Positions 1 to 7,108 of a stretch of DNA of 64,000 nucleotides are shown here, piece after piece. How positions within the stretch are numbered: position 1 is the stretch's first letter; each line of letters begins with the position of its first letter. Origin of the DNA: Oscillospiraceae bacterium (GTDB lineage: Bacteria > Bacillota > Clostridia > Oscillospirales > Oscillospiraceae); contig CACYXE010000002.1 of the NCBI GenBank assembly GCA_902778275.1, positions 56,812 through 120,811 on the forward strand, read 5' to 3'. A program made the position numbers and the translations under genes. The notes under the pieces were generated by a model. That model ran no database searches and was not told where the DNA came from. It was given only the letters and a program-made list of their open reading frames with translations.

Positions 1-455
1 CACTGGCCGGCGTCTCCGAGACGGATCCGAAGGTCAATTTGATCGCCATCCATGACGGCGCGCGCCCCCTGGTCACAGAGGCGCTGATACGGCGCGTGAT
101 CTATGCTGCTCACGAAAAGCTCGCTGCTGTCCCGGTCTTGAAAAGTGTCGACACTTTGAAGACCGTGGATGCGGATGGGATCGTTATCGGCAGCGTGGAT
201 CGCAGCGCCACGGTCCGCATTCAGACACCGCAGGTCTTTGAGGCGGATCTGATCAAAGGCGCACTGACCTATGCCGTCAAGAACAATCTGGCCTTGACGG
301 ACGACGGTTCTGCGGTAGAACGAATGGGCGTCAAGATCTATACGGTTGAAGGAGAAGATGAAAACCTGAAGCTGACCGTTCCCCACGACAGGATCTTGGC
401 GGAAGCGATTTTACGTGACAGGGGGGACGCATATGCGGATCGGCCATGGCTATGA
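1..455 (+). CDS. ispD: 2-C-methyl-D-erythritol 4-phosphate cytidylyltransferase (5' end missing)
   Basis: C-terminal about 150 residues of IspD, which couples CTP and MEP to give CDP-ME in the non-mevalonate isoprenoid pathway (cytoplasm). The reading frame is open from base 3, so the gene starts outside the window. Visible family motifs are the AIHDGARPL block with the conserved Asp-Gly-Ala-Arg-Pro, [11 protein letters not shown], and TPQVF near the substrate pocket. The end overlaps the ispF start by about 20 bases, so the two are co-transcribed and probably translationally coupled. Nothing looks broken apart from the window edge. Confidence 0.93.
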   Translation, partial: LAGVSETDPKVNLIAIHDGARPLVTEALIRRVIYAAHEKLAAVPVLKSVDTLKTVDADGIVIGSVDRSATVRIQTPQVFEADLIKGALTYAVKNNLALTDDGSAVERMGVKIYTVEGEDENLKLTVPHDRILAEAILRDRGDAYADRPWL

Positions 456-909
456 CGTACACCGTCTAGTTGAAGGACGGGCGCTCATTCTCGGCGGCGT
501 CCACATCCCCTATGAGAAGGGGCTGCTGGGCCATTCGGACGCAGACGTGTTGACGCATGCGCTGATGGACGCGCTTCTCGGTGCCGCCGCCTTGGGAGAT
601 ATCGGCCGCCTGTTTCCGGATAATGATGATCGGTTTGCCGGAGCGGACAGCGTTGCATTGCTCCGGGAAGTGATCAGGATCATCCATGATCAGGGCTATA
701 CTGTGGGAAACGTGGACTGCACTGTTCTTGCGCAGCGCCCGAAATTGGCTCCCTATATCCTGCAAATGCGGGAGCGTTTGTGTGAGGCCATGGGAATAAG
801 CATTGAGCAGGTGAGTGTCAAGGCCACCACGGAAGAAGGCCTTGGTTTCACCGGTGAGGGAAAGGGCATCGCTGCTCACGCGGTTGCGCTGCTGGAGAAA
901 ATGGAATAG
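433..909 (+). CDS. ispF: 2-C-methyl-D-erythritol 2,4-cyclodiphosphate synthase
   Basis: IspF, 158 aa, cyclises CDP-ME 2-phosphate to MEcPP in the MEP pathway; active as a trimer with a zinc site. The start [12 protein letters not shown] is the family N-terminus and is preceded by a GGGGG run, so I prefer ATG 433 over the in-frame ATG at 415. The metal ligands are seen in DVH (residues 8-10) and in [17 protein letters not shown]; the C-terminus has [24 protein letters not shown]. It directly follows ispD, as in many Firmicutes, although ispDF fusions also exist; here they are separate genes. Confidence 0.96.
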   Translation: MRIGHGYDVHRLVEGRALILGGVHIPYEKGLLGHSDADVLTHALMDALLGAAALGDIGRLFPDNDDRFAGADSVALLREVIRIIHDQGYTVGNVDCTVLAQRPKLAPYILQMRERLCEAMGISIEQVSVKATTEEGLGFTGEGKGIAAHAVALLEKME

Positions 910-957
910 CAAAAAGAGTATCTGCGCATAAGATGGAGTATCTGTGCGCAGAGAATG

Positions 958-1001
958 AGAGAGACCCGCTGGGCACGTTGTCCGGCGAGTCTCTTTGTTT
1001 C
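958..1001 (+). terminator. possible terminator after ispF
   Basis: A short stem AGAGAC / GTCTCT (960-965 with 989-994) with a GC-containing loop is followed by TTTGTTT. The stem is only 6 bp, so this is a weak rho-independent terminator candidate between ispF and the DUF3343 gene. Confidence 0.35.
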
Positions 1002-1061
1002 ATCTGCCCTTATTTTGAAGTTTGAAACGATTGCTGCAACAGCAATTGAAGGGAGCTTACT

Positions 1062-1310
1062 ATGACACAGTATTTGATCATGTGCCGTTCGCTGACACAT
1101 GCACAGAGATCTGCCAGATTATTGGAGCGCCGGGGGATCAGCGCTGCGGTGACCAAGGCGCCCCAGGGTTTGAGCAAGCGCGGCTGTGCCTATGCCGTGT
1201 CTCTGCATAAGCGTTTTGACGAAGCGGTCCGGATCCTGCGAGAGCATGAAATGCTGACCGGAAAGCTGTATATGCGCAGCGGAGAGACTTATATCGAGGT
1301 ACCGACATGA
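1062..1310 (+). CDS. DUF3343 protein (putative Se/S carrier-like)
   Basis: Small 82-aa protein of the DUF3343 family (Pfam: putative Se/S carrier protein-like). It starts MTQYLIMCRSLTHAQRSARLLE and carries the usual pattern of an N-terminal beta strand, a helix with Arg residues, and a Cys in RGCAYAVSL (about residue 46). A GAAGGGA ribosome site lies upstream. Its stop overlaps the next gene's ATG (ATGA), so it is coupled to the cysteine-desulfurase-like enzyme. Known genomic association of DUF3343 with class V aminotransferases makes a role as a sulfur or selenium acceptor likely; this is inference, with no biochemical evidence in sequence. Confidence 0.8.
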   Translation: MTQYLIMCRSLTHAQRSARLLERRGISAAVTKAPQGLSKRGCAYAVSLHKRFDEAVRILREHEMLTGKLYMRSGETYIEVPT

Positions 1311-2425
1311 TCTATCTTGATAATGCTGCTACGACTCTGATAAAGCCCGTTTCCGTGGAGCAGGCGGTTTTGAGAGCCATGCGGACCATGGCAAGTCCCG
1401 GAAGGGGAGGCCATCGCCCCGCCATGCTGGCGGCAGAAGCCGTACTGGACTGCCGTATCGCCGCCGCAGAACTCTTTCATGTGGCAGATCCGGAGAGGAT
1501 CGTATTTACCATGAATGCCACCCACGCCCTGAACCTGGCGATCCACTCCCTGGTAGGAGTGGGAGACCGGGTCGTCATATCGGGATTTGAGCACAATTCG
1601 GTAACGCGCCCGCTCCATGCGCTCCATGCGGATATACATGTCGCCGGCAGGGCTGTATTCAATCCTGAAGATACCTTGGCCGCTTTTCAAAAAAAGCTGC
1701 CAAAAGCGAAAGCGGCTGTATGCACGCATGTTTCAAATGCGTTCGGATATATCCTGCCCATCTATGAGATCGCGGAGCTGTGCCGGGAATATCGGGTCCC
1801 TCTGATCGTCGACGCCTCCCAGTCGGCAGGGATCCTCCCCATTGATGCGCAGCGTATGGGAGCTGCTTTTATCGCCATGCCCGGTCACAAGGCGTTGTTT
1901 GGCCCACAGGGTACAGGGATACTGATCTGCGGTGAGACGGGGAGCCCGCTTCTTTACGGCGGCTCAGGATCGGAGAGTTTTTTGCAGAGGATGCCGGAAT
2001 ATTTACCGGATCGCCTGGAAGCCGGGACCCATAACGTATGCGGGATCGCAGGCTTGCATGCCGGGATCGCATATGTGCAGGAGCGTGGGACGGCGGCAAT
2101 TCTGGATCATGAGAAGAGACTGCTTGGGATCATGGCCCGAGAACTGTCAGACAGTGGATTGGACCTGTTTTTGGGCGATCCGGAGCATCAATGCGGAGTC
2201 GTCTCTGTGCGGCCAGGCAGAATGGATTGTGAAGGGCTTGCGCAGCAGCTTGCGGACCGGGATATCTGCGTACGCAGTGGTTTGCATTGCGCCCCTACGG
2301 CACATCAAAGCGCCGGAACGATAGAGACGGGTACCGTGAGGTTCAGCTTTTCCCCCTTCGTGGCGGAAGAGCAGCTGAGGCATACTTGCGAAGCGCTGCG
2401 AGAGATCCTGAGCTCTTCTTCATAG
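1307..2425 (+). CDS. cysteine desulfurase-like class V aminotransferase
   Basis: PLP enzyme of 372 aa in the NifS/SufS/CsdA superfamily, expected to remove sulfur (or selenium) from cysteine (selenocysteine) onto an active-site cysteine. Visible: N-terminal YLDNAATT, FEHNS (His about 96, stacks on PLP), VDASQSAG (Asp about 169), the PLP lysine in PGHKALFGPQGTG (Lys195), and a Cys-loop RSGLHCAPTAH near residue 325 with the catalytic Cys. It belongs to the short subgroup often labelled 'aminotransferase class V' in Clostridia rather than to IscS with its scaffold IscU. Coupled to the DUF3343 protein, which may be the sulfur/selenium acceptor. No terminator is obvious before cdaA. Confidence 0.85.
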   Translation: MIYLDNAATTLIKPVSVEQAVLRAMRTMASPGRGGHRPAMLAAEAVLDCRIAAAELFHVADPERIVFTMNATHALNLAIHSLVGVGDRVVISGFEHNSVTRPLHALHADIHVAGRAVFNPEDTLAAFQKKLPKAKAAVCTHVSNAFGYILPIYEIAELCREYRVPLIVDASQSAGILPIDAQRMGAAFIAMPGHKALFGPQGTGILICGETGSPLLYGGSGSESFLQRMPEYLPDRLEAGTHNVCGIAGLHAGIAYVQERGTAAILDHEKRLLGIMARELSDSGLDLFLGDPEHQCGVVSVRPGRMDCEGLAQQLADRDICVRSGLHCAPTAHQSAGTIETGTVRFSFSPFVAEEQLRHTCEALREILSSSS

Positions 2426-2455
2426 AAAATTTATAGTTTCTCTCTGCTTATCCAG

Positions 2456-2484
2456 TTGCCTTTTTAATGAGTTTGATTTATAAT
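2456..2484 (+). promoter_or_regulatory. sigma-A promoter for the cdaA operon
   Basis: TTGCCT (2456-2461), 17-base spacer, perfect TATAAT (2479-2484). Predicted start about 2491. This favours the cdaA start at 2558 over the in-frame ATG at 2507, which would leave only a 15-base leader without a ribosome site. Confidence 0.75.
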
Positions 2485-2557
2485 AAGATGCTAAACTAGA
2501 ATCAGTATGTGCAAATCCAGTATGGCTTTGCAAAGGAACAATGGATGGGCGGCATTT

Positions 2558-3445
2558 ATGGAAGCAATCAGCAGCGGACTGAGCAGAGCGGCCAACCTTT
2601 TTGCCACGATAGGCATAGCGGATATCATCGATATCCTGATCGTTGCTTATCTGATTTACAGGGCGATCGGCTTTGTCAGACGTACAAATTCAAATAATCT
2701 CGCAAAGGGATTGATCGTTGTCTTGATCGTGTTGGGCCTTTCTTATGTGTTTGGCCTGACGATGATCAATTTCCTGCTTCGCAAGACGGTGGAACTGGGC
2801 CTGATCGCGCTGGTGATCCTGTTTCAACCGGAGCTTCGCCGCTTGCTGGAACGCATGGGACGCAGCTTTTCCACCAGCAGAACGAGCGCCATCCCCATGA
2901 TCGAGACGGCGATCGCGCAGACGGTATTGGCCTGCACAGATATGTCCGCCTCGAAAACAGGCGCCCTTATCATTTTTGAGCGGGGCGTGAACCTGAATGC
3001 CATCATGGGTACGGGTACCGTGATCAACGCGGATATTACCGCAGAACTGGTCAAGAATCTGTTTTATAACAAGGCACCGCTGCATGACGGCGCTGTCATT
3101 ATCCGGGATGGGAGAATTGCGGCGGCAGGCTGCGTTCTTCCTCTGACGCAGAGCACCAATCTCAGTAAGGAGCTGGGCATGCGGCATCGGGCCGGCATTG
3201 GTTTGAGCGAACAGTCAGATGCGGTCGTCATCATCGTGTCGGAAGAGACCGGCTCCATCTCCGTGGCTATCGACGGTATGCTGAAACGGCATCTGACAGC
3301 CTCCACACTGGATAAGATCCTGCACAATGAGCTGGTGTTTGAGAATGTGGAGGAGTCCAGATATGGTATGATCACAAACGCAATTCGTACCCTTTTCAAG
3401 GTGAAAAAAGATGAACAAGACGAGTCCGCTGAGAAAACTGTATAA
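2558..3445 (+). CDS. cdaA: diadenylate cyclase CdaA
   Basis: Membrane-bound c-di-AMP synthase (about 295 aa): condenses two ATP to c-di-AMP, an essential second messenger for potassium and cell-wall homeostasis in Firmicutes. Three N-terminal membrane segments (ATIGIADIIDILIVAYLIY, LIVVLIVLGLSYVFGL, LGLIALVILF) precede the DAC domain. Catalytic motifs are DGA in LHDGAVIIRDG and RHR in MRHRAGIGLSEQSD. An in-frame ATG at 2507 would add 17 residues not typical of the family; neither start has a strong ribosome site, so the start is uncertain. Overlaps cdaR by 35 bases, the conserved cdaA-cdaR arrangement. Confidence 0.95.
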   Translation: MEAISSGLSRAANLFATIGIADIIDILIVAYLIYRAIGFVRRTNSNNLAKGLIVVLIVLGLSYVFGLTMINFLLRKTVELGLIALVILFQPELRRLLERMGRSFSTSRTSAIPMIETAIAQTVLACTDMSASKTGALIIFERGVNLNAIMGTGTVINADITAELVKNLFYNKAPLHDGAVIIRDGRIAAAGCVLPLTQSTNLSKELGMRHRAGIGLSEQSDAVVIIVSEETGSISVAIDGMLKRHLTASTLDKILHNELVFENVEESRYGMITNAIRTLFKVKKDEQDESAEKTV

Positions 3446-4667
3446 CAGCAAGATCTTCTGGCTGATCATATCTCTGCTTGCCTCCTTCGCCATCTGGATC
3501 TATGTGACCAGCGGAGAATCCACAGAGATCCGCCAGGTGTTCCGGAATGTGAGAGTTGAGCTTATAGGGGAGGATTCCCTTCGCCGCTCCCGTGAGTATG
3601 TGATCACCGATATTGACACCAATACGGTCACGGTGGAAGTGCTCGGTCCCCGACGGATCATTGGTGTTATGGACAGTACCGACCTGGTCGCGCAGGTGGA
3701 TGTGAGCCGTCTGACCCAGACGGGGGAAATGTCCATGAAGTATGAGATCGTTTATCCTTCCGGGACGGACACCCGAAATATCACCGAAGTGACTTTGCGG
3801 CCGGAGAGCATCAATTTCGTCGTCTCCAAGATCGCAAGCACATCGATCCCGGTGCGGGGCGGCTACGAAGGAGAACTCTCGGAAGGGTTTATGGCGGAAA
3901 CACCTGTATTTGAGCCCGCCACAATTACAATTACCGGCCCGGAAGTTTACATCAAAGATGTGTCTTACGCATGGGTCACCTTTGGCAAGGATGTAACGGC
4001 GAACAGCACCTATTCGGTCGAGACGGGCTTTACTTTGATGAATGAAGACGGACAGGCTGTTTCTACAGAAAACCTGACCGTCTCAACGGATACCGTGACG
4101 GCTTCGCTGCCCATCCTCGAGAGCAAGGAGATCACCTTGGGGATCGATGTGATCGAGGGCGCCGGCGCCACGCAGGCCAACACAAAGATCAGCATCGAAC
4201 CGGCATCCATTACGCTTGCCGGCGACTCTGCCATATTGGGCGGGCTCAACCGTATCATTCTGGATACAGTCGACCTGACAGACTTTGCCGTATCCAAGAC
4301 TGAAGTCTACACGATTCCGATCAACAATGATCTGACCAACGTGACCGGTACCAAAGAGGCTACCGTGACCATTGAGATCGTGGGGCTTGAGACCAAAACC
4401 TATGACGTTAAAAATATTTCTTATATCAATGCGGCGGAGGGCTCCGATGTGGATATCCTGTCTGAAAGCATTGAAGTGACCCTGCGCGGCACGGCAGAGG
4501 CCTTGGAGCAGGTAAAGGGCGAGAGCATCCGTGCGGTTGCCGACCTGTCCGATTTCAAGGATTCCACCGGGGCGTATATGCCCACCGTGAAGATTTATGT
4601 GGATGGCGTTACCGATGTGGGTGCCATCGGCGAAAACACGATCTCTGTAGAGATCAGAAAGGCGTAA
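3411..4667 (+). CDS. cdaR: YbbR-domain protein, CdaA regulator
   Basis: 418-aa CdaR/YbbR family protein. One N-terminal membrane anchor (FWLIISLLASFAIWIYV, about residues 16-32) followed by an extracytoplasmic region of repeated YbbR domains (about four, each with the GPRRII / VRGGYEG type strands). In Bacillus and Listeria the protein binds CdaA and tunes c-di-AMP output. Start overlaps the 3' end of cdaA with AAGGTGA upstream. The usual third gene, glmM, is not next; an RseC-like gene follows two bases later. Confidence 0.9.
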   Translation: MNKTSPLRKLYNSKIFWLIISLLASFAIWIYVTSGESTEIRQVFRNVRVELIGEDSLRRSREYVITDIDTNTVTVEVLGPRRIIGVMDSTDLVAQVDVSRLTQTGEMSMKYEIVYPSGTDTRNITEVTLRPESINFVVSKIASTSIPVRGGYEGELSEGFMAETPVFEPATITITGPEVYIKDVSYAWVTFGKDVTANSTYSVETGFTLMNEDGQAVSTENLTVSTDTVTASLPILESKEITLGIDVIEGAGATQANTKISIEPASITLAGDSAILGGLNRIILDTVDLTDFAVSKTEVYTIPINNDLTNVTGTKEATVTIEIVGLETKTYDVKNISYINAAEGSDVDILSESIEVTLRGTAEALEQVKGESIRAVADLSDFKDSTGAYMPTVKIYVDGVTDVGAIGENTISVEIRKA

Positions 4668-4669
4668 TC

Positions 4670-5071
4670 ATGACCCAAGACGCAATCGTAACGAAAGTGC
4701 TGCCCAACGATATGGCGGAGGTGGCCGTTGCCAGGACCACAGCCTGCGGCGGCAACTGCGGCAGCTGTGAAAGCTGCATCTTCCAAAGTGAGTTAAAAAC
4801 CCTTGCCCGCAATACGATCGGCGCCCGCATCGGACAAAAGGTGGTCATTGAGAGCAAATCCTCCAAAATCTATGGAGCCGCACTCCTGGTCTACATCATG
4901 CCTTTGGTATTGTTCATCGCGGCTTACGCACTCGCTTATGTCTCCGGCGCGCGAGAGGGGATCTGCATCGCCGTCAGTTTCCTCGGCCTTGCCTTGGGGG
5001 CTGCGATCATGGTCTTAAGCCAGCGGCTGAGAAAAGATAAAAACCAGATCACCTTTGACATCATCAGATGA
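4670..5071 (+). CDS. SoxR-reducing/RseC family membrane protein
   Basis: 133-aa RseC/RsxC-associated family protein. The N-terminal soluble part has a cysteine cluster CGGNCGSCESC (about residues 24-34), probably a metal or redox site, followed by two membrane segments (AALLVYIMPLVLFIAAYALAYV and ICIAVSFLGLALGAAIMVL). The family is associated with the Rnf/Rsx electron-transfer complex in other bacteria; no rnf genes are in this window, so a role here is open. Starts two bases after cdaR, so it is in the same transcript. Confidence 0.75.
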   Translation: MTQDAIVTKVLPNDMAEVAVARTTACGGNCGSCESCIFQSELKTLARNTIGARIGQKVVIESKSSKIYGAALLVYIMPLVLFIAAYALAYVSGAREGICIAVSFLGLALGAAIMVLSQRLRKDKNQITFDIIR

Positions 5072-5087
5072 GGGGACAGTTCGCATT

Positions 5088-5966
5088 ATGGTTAAGAGTA
5101 TGACCGGTTATGGCAGTGCCAAGGGCATTGTGGACGACTTGGAGATCAGCATTGAACTGAAAAGCGTGAACAATCGTTATCTGGACACCTCCGTTCGGCT
5201 GCCGCGCAGCTTCCTGTTTGCTGAGGAGCTGATCAAATCCAAGGTGCAGTCTCATATCAGCCGCGGGAAAGTGGACGTCTTCGTGAGTGTAGACTCCAGC
5301 ATGGCGGATGAAATGGTCGTAAAGGTGAATGAACCGCTGTTGAAGGGCTATGTGGAAGCCATCCGGCAGATCGCGGAGATCAGCGGCCTGCCCAATGATC
5401 TGACTGCTCAGAGCGTAAGCAGGTATCCGGATGTGCTTACAGTTGCCAAAAAGGATCTGGACGCGGAGGCGATTTCCGCCGGTATGGCCGAGATCGCGGA
5501 AGCAGCGCTTACAGATTTCGACTCCATGCGGCTTCGAGAAGGAGAGAAGCTGCGCGATGACGTGCTGTCAAGGCTTGAGACCATAGACAAGCTGGTTTCC
5601 TGCGTAGAGGAGCAGGCCCCTCAGACAGTGGCGGATTACCGCAAACGCCTTGAGCAGAAAATGTCGGAGGTCCTGGGAACTGCGGGGATCGATGAGAACC
5701 GCATTCTTGCAGAGGCGGCCATCTTTGCCGACCATATCGCCGTGGATGAGGAGACTGTGCGGCTTCGCAGTCATATGGCTCAGCTGCGGTCTATGATCAA
5801 TGGCGTTTCGCCCATTGGGCGCAAGATCGATTTTCTGATCCAGGAATTCAATCGTGAGGCCAACACCATCGGGTCCAAGTGTCAGAATTCCCAGATCGCT
5901 CATGTGGTCGTGGATCTGAAATCCGAGATTGAGAAGATCCGGGAACAGATCCAGAACATCGAATAA
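5088..5966 (+). CDS. yicC: YicC family endoribonuclease-like protein
   Basis: 292-aa YicC/YloC protein. N-terminus MVKSMTGYGSA is the family hallmark, which is why I use ATG 5088 rather than 5055. YicC-like N-terminal domain (about 1-155) with SVNNRYLD, and a C-terminal DUF1732 domain (about 205-292) with AEAAIFADHIAVDEETVRLRSH and GRKIDFLIQEFNREANTIGSK. Family members have been shown to be RNases (YloC in Bacillus, YicC in E. coli). Followed by remA and gmk, the order known from B. subtilis (yloC-remA-gmk-rpoZ-priA). Confidence 0.92.
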   Translation: MVKSMTGYGSAKGIVDDLEISIELKSVNNRYLDTSVRLPRSFLFAEELIKSKVQSHISRGKVDVFVSVDSSMADEMVVKVNEPLLKGYVEAIRQIAEISGLPNDLTAQSVSRYPDVLTVAKKDLDAEAISAGMAEIAEAALTDFDSMRLREGEKLRDDVLSRLETIDKLVSCVEEQAPQTVADYRKRLEQKMSEVLGTAGIDENRILAEAAIFADHIAVDEETVRLRSHMAQLRSMINGVSPIGRKIDFLIQEFNREANTIGSKCQNSQIAHVVVDLKSEIEKIREQIQNIE

Positions 5967-5978
5967 GGAGGCCGGGCT

Positions 5979-6233
5979 GTGAAACTGATCGGGATCGGCT
6001 TCGGCAATCTGGTTTCTGCCGAGCGCATCGTCTCTGTTGTCAGTCCTGAATCCGCACCGATCAAGCGGATGATACAGGATGTGAGGGAGCGGGGCGGTCT
6101 GGTGGACGCTTCTTTTGGGCGAAGCACAAAATCTGTGCTGATCATGGACAGTGGGAATGTGATCCTTTCCGCTCTGTCGCCCGATATCATTGCGGCACGT
6201 GTGGATGAGAAATATGATTTGGAGGATGAATAG
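5979..6233 (+). CDS. remA: extracellular matrix regulator RemA (DUF370)
   Basis: 84-aa RemA-family DNA-binding protein. GTG start preceded by AAGGAGG at the end of yicC. Sequence [31 protein letters not shown] is the standard family N-terminus, and [21 protein letters not shown] is the conserved C-terminal half. In B. subtilis RemA forms ring oligomers, activates biofilm-matrix genes and affects osmoprotection; in Clostridia its targets are less known. Gene order is the conserved one. Confidence 0.92.
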   Translation: MKLIGIGFGNLVSAERIVSVVSPESAPIKRMIQDVRERGGLVDASFGRSTKSVLIMDSGNVILSALSPDIIAARVDEKYDLEDE

Positions 6234-6237
6234 GCAG

Positions 6238-6837
6238 ATGACAAAGAAAGGCAATTTGATCGTGATCTCCGGCCCTTCCGGTGCGGGAAAAAGCACTGTG
6301 GTTTTCAAAGCCGTGGAGAACAGAAAGGATGTGTGCTTTTCTACTTCCGTTACGACCCGAAAACCGCGGGCGGGGGAAGTGGATGGAAAAGAATATTTCT
6401 TTGTTGATCTTGAGCGGTTTCAGGAAATGGTCGATAATGACGAACTGCTGGAGCATGCGGAGTATGTGGCCAATTCTTACGGCACTCCGAGGGCCTATGT
6501 GGAAAAACAATTGGAGGCCGGCTTGAATGTGATCTTGGATATTGAGGTCCAGGGGGCAAGGCAGGTCCATGAAAAAATGCCCGAGGCGGTCATGGTCTTT
6601 ATCGTTCCTCCGTCGATGGACGAGCTGAAGCGCCGCCTGGAGGGTCGTGGGACCGATACCGCACGTGCGATCGAGGCGCGGCTGATCCGTGCCCGTCAGG
6701 AATACCGGGAAGCTGATTTCTACAAGTATCTGATCGTCAATGATGATGCGGAACAGGCGGCCAGGGAATTGGACGCCATCATTACAGCCGAGGGCTGCCG
6801 GTTTGAAAACCGCGCTGCGATCCTGCAGCAGGCTTGA
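6238..6837 (+). CDS. gmk: guanylate kinase
   Basis: 199-aa GMP kinase converting GMP + ATP to GDP + ADP. P-loop GPSGAGKST (about residues 10-18), GMP-binding TTRKPRAGEVDGKEYFF and YGTPRAYVE, and the lid region RLEGRGTDT. I use ATG 6238 because the product then starts MTKKGNLIVISGPSGAGKST and a GGAGG sits 12 bases upstream inside the end of remA. An upstream in-frame ATG at 6226 is adjacent to that GGAGG and is unlikely. Confidence 0.96.
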   Translation: MTKKGNLIVISGPSGAGKSTVVFKAVENRKDVCFSTSVTTRKPRAGEVDGKEYFFVDLERFQEMVDNDELLEHAEYVANSYGTPRAYVEKQLEAGLNVILDIEVQGARQVHEKMPEAVMVFIVPPSMDELKRRLEGRGTDTARAIEARLIRARQEYREADFYKYLIVNDDAEQAARELDAIITAEGCRFENRAAILQQA

Positions 6838-6892
6838 TCTTTTTCTTTTTTAACTATATCAATTGCCGTATGGCAGAATGGAGTATATTGTT

Positions 6893-7081
6893 ATGATGCT
6901 TTATCCCCCCGTTGCAGAGCTGGTCGAGAAGATCGGCAGCCGTTATCAGCTTGTAAATCTTGTTGCCCGTCGGGCGCGGACAATCTCCGCCGAGGCGGAA
7001 GAGAACCAGATCTCCCTGGAAAAGAAGCCTGTTTCTACTGCTATTGACGAGGTATATACCGGAAAACTCACGATAAAATAA
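6893..7081 (+). CDS. rpoZ: RNA polymerase omega subunit
   Basis: 62-aa omega subunit. MMLYPPVAELVEKIGSRYQLVNLVARRARTIS matches the N-terminal helix of the family, with the RYxLV..ARRAR core that binds beta-prime; the C-terminus ends with KPVSTAIDEVYTGKL. An earlier in-frame ATG at 6863 would add residues without family counterpart, and a TGGAG lies before 6893. Sits between gmk and priA as in B. subtilis. Confidence 0.92.
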   Translation: MMLYPPVAELVEKIGSRYQLVNLVARRARTISAEAEENQISLEKKPVSTAIDEVYTGKLTIK

Positions 7082-7108
7082 GATCATCCGCAGAGAGGAA
7101 AAATCTGA

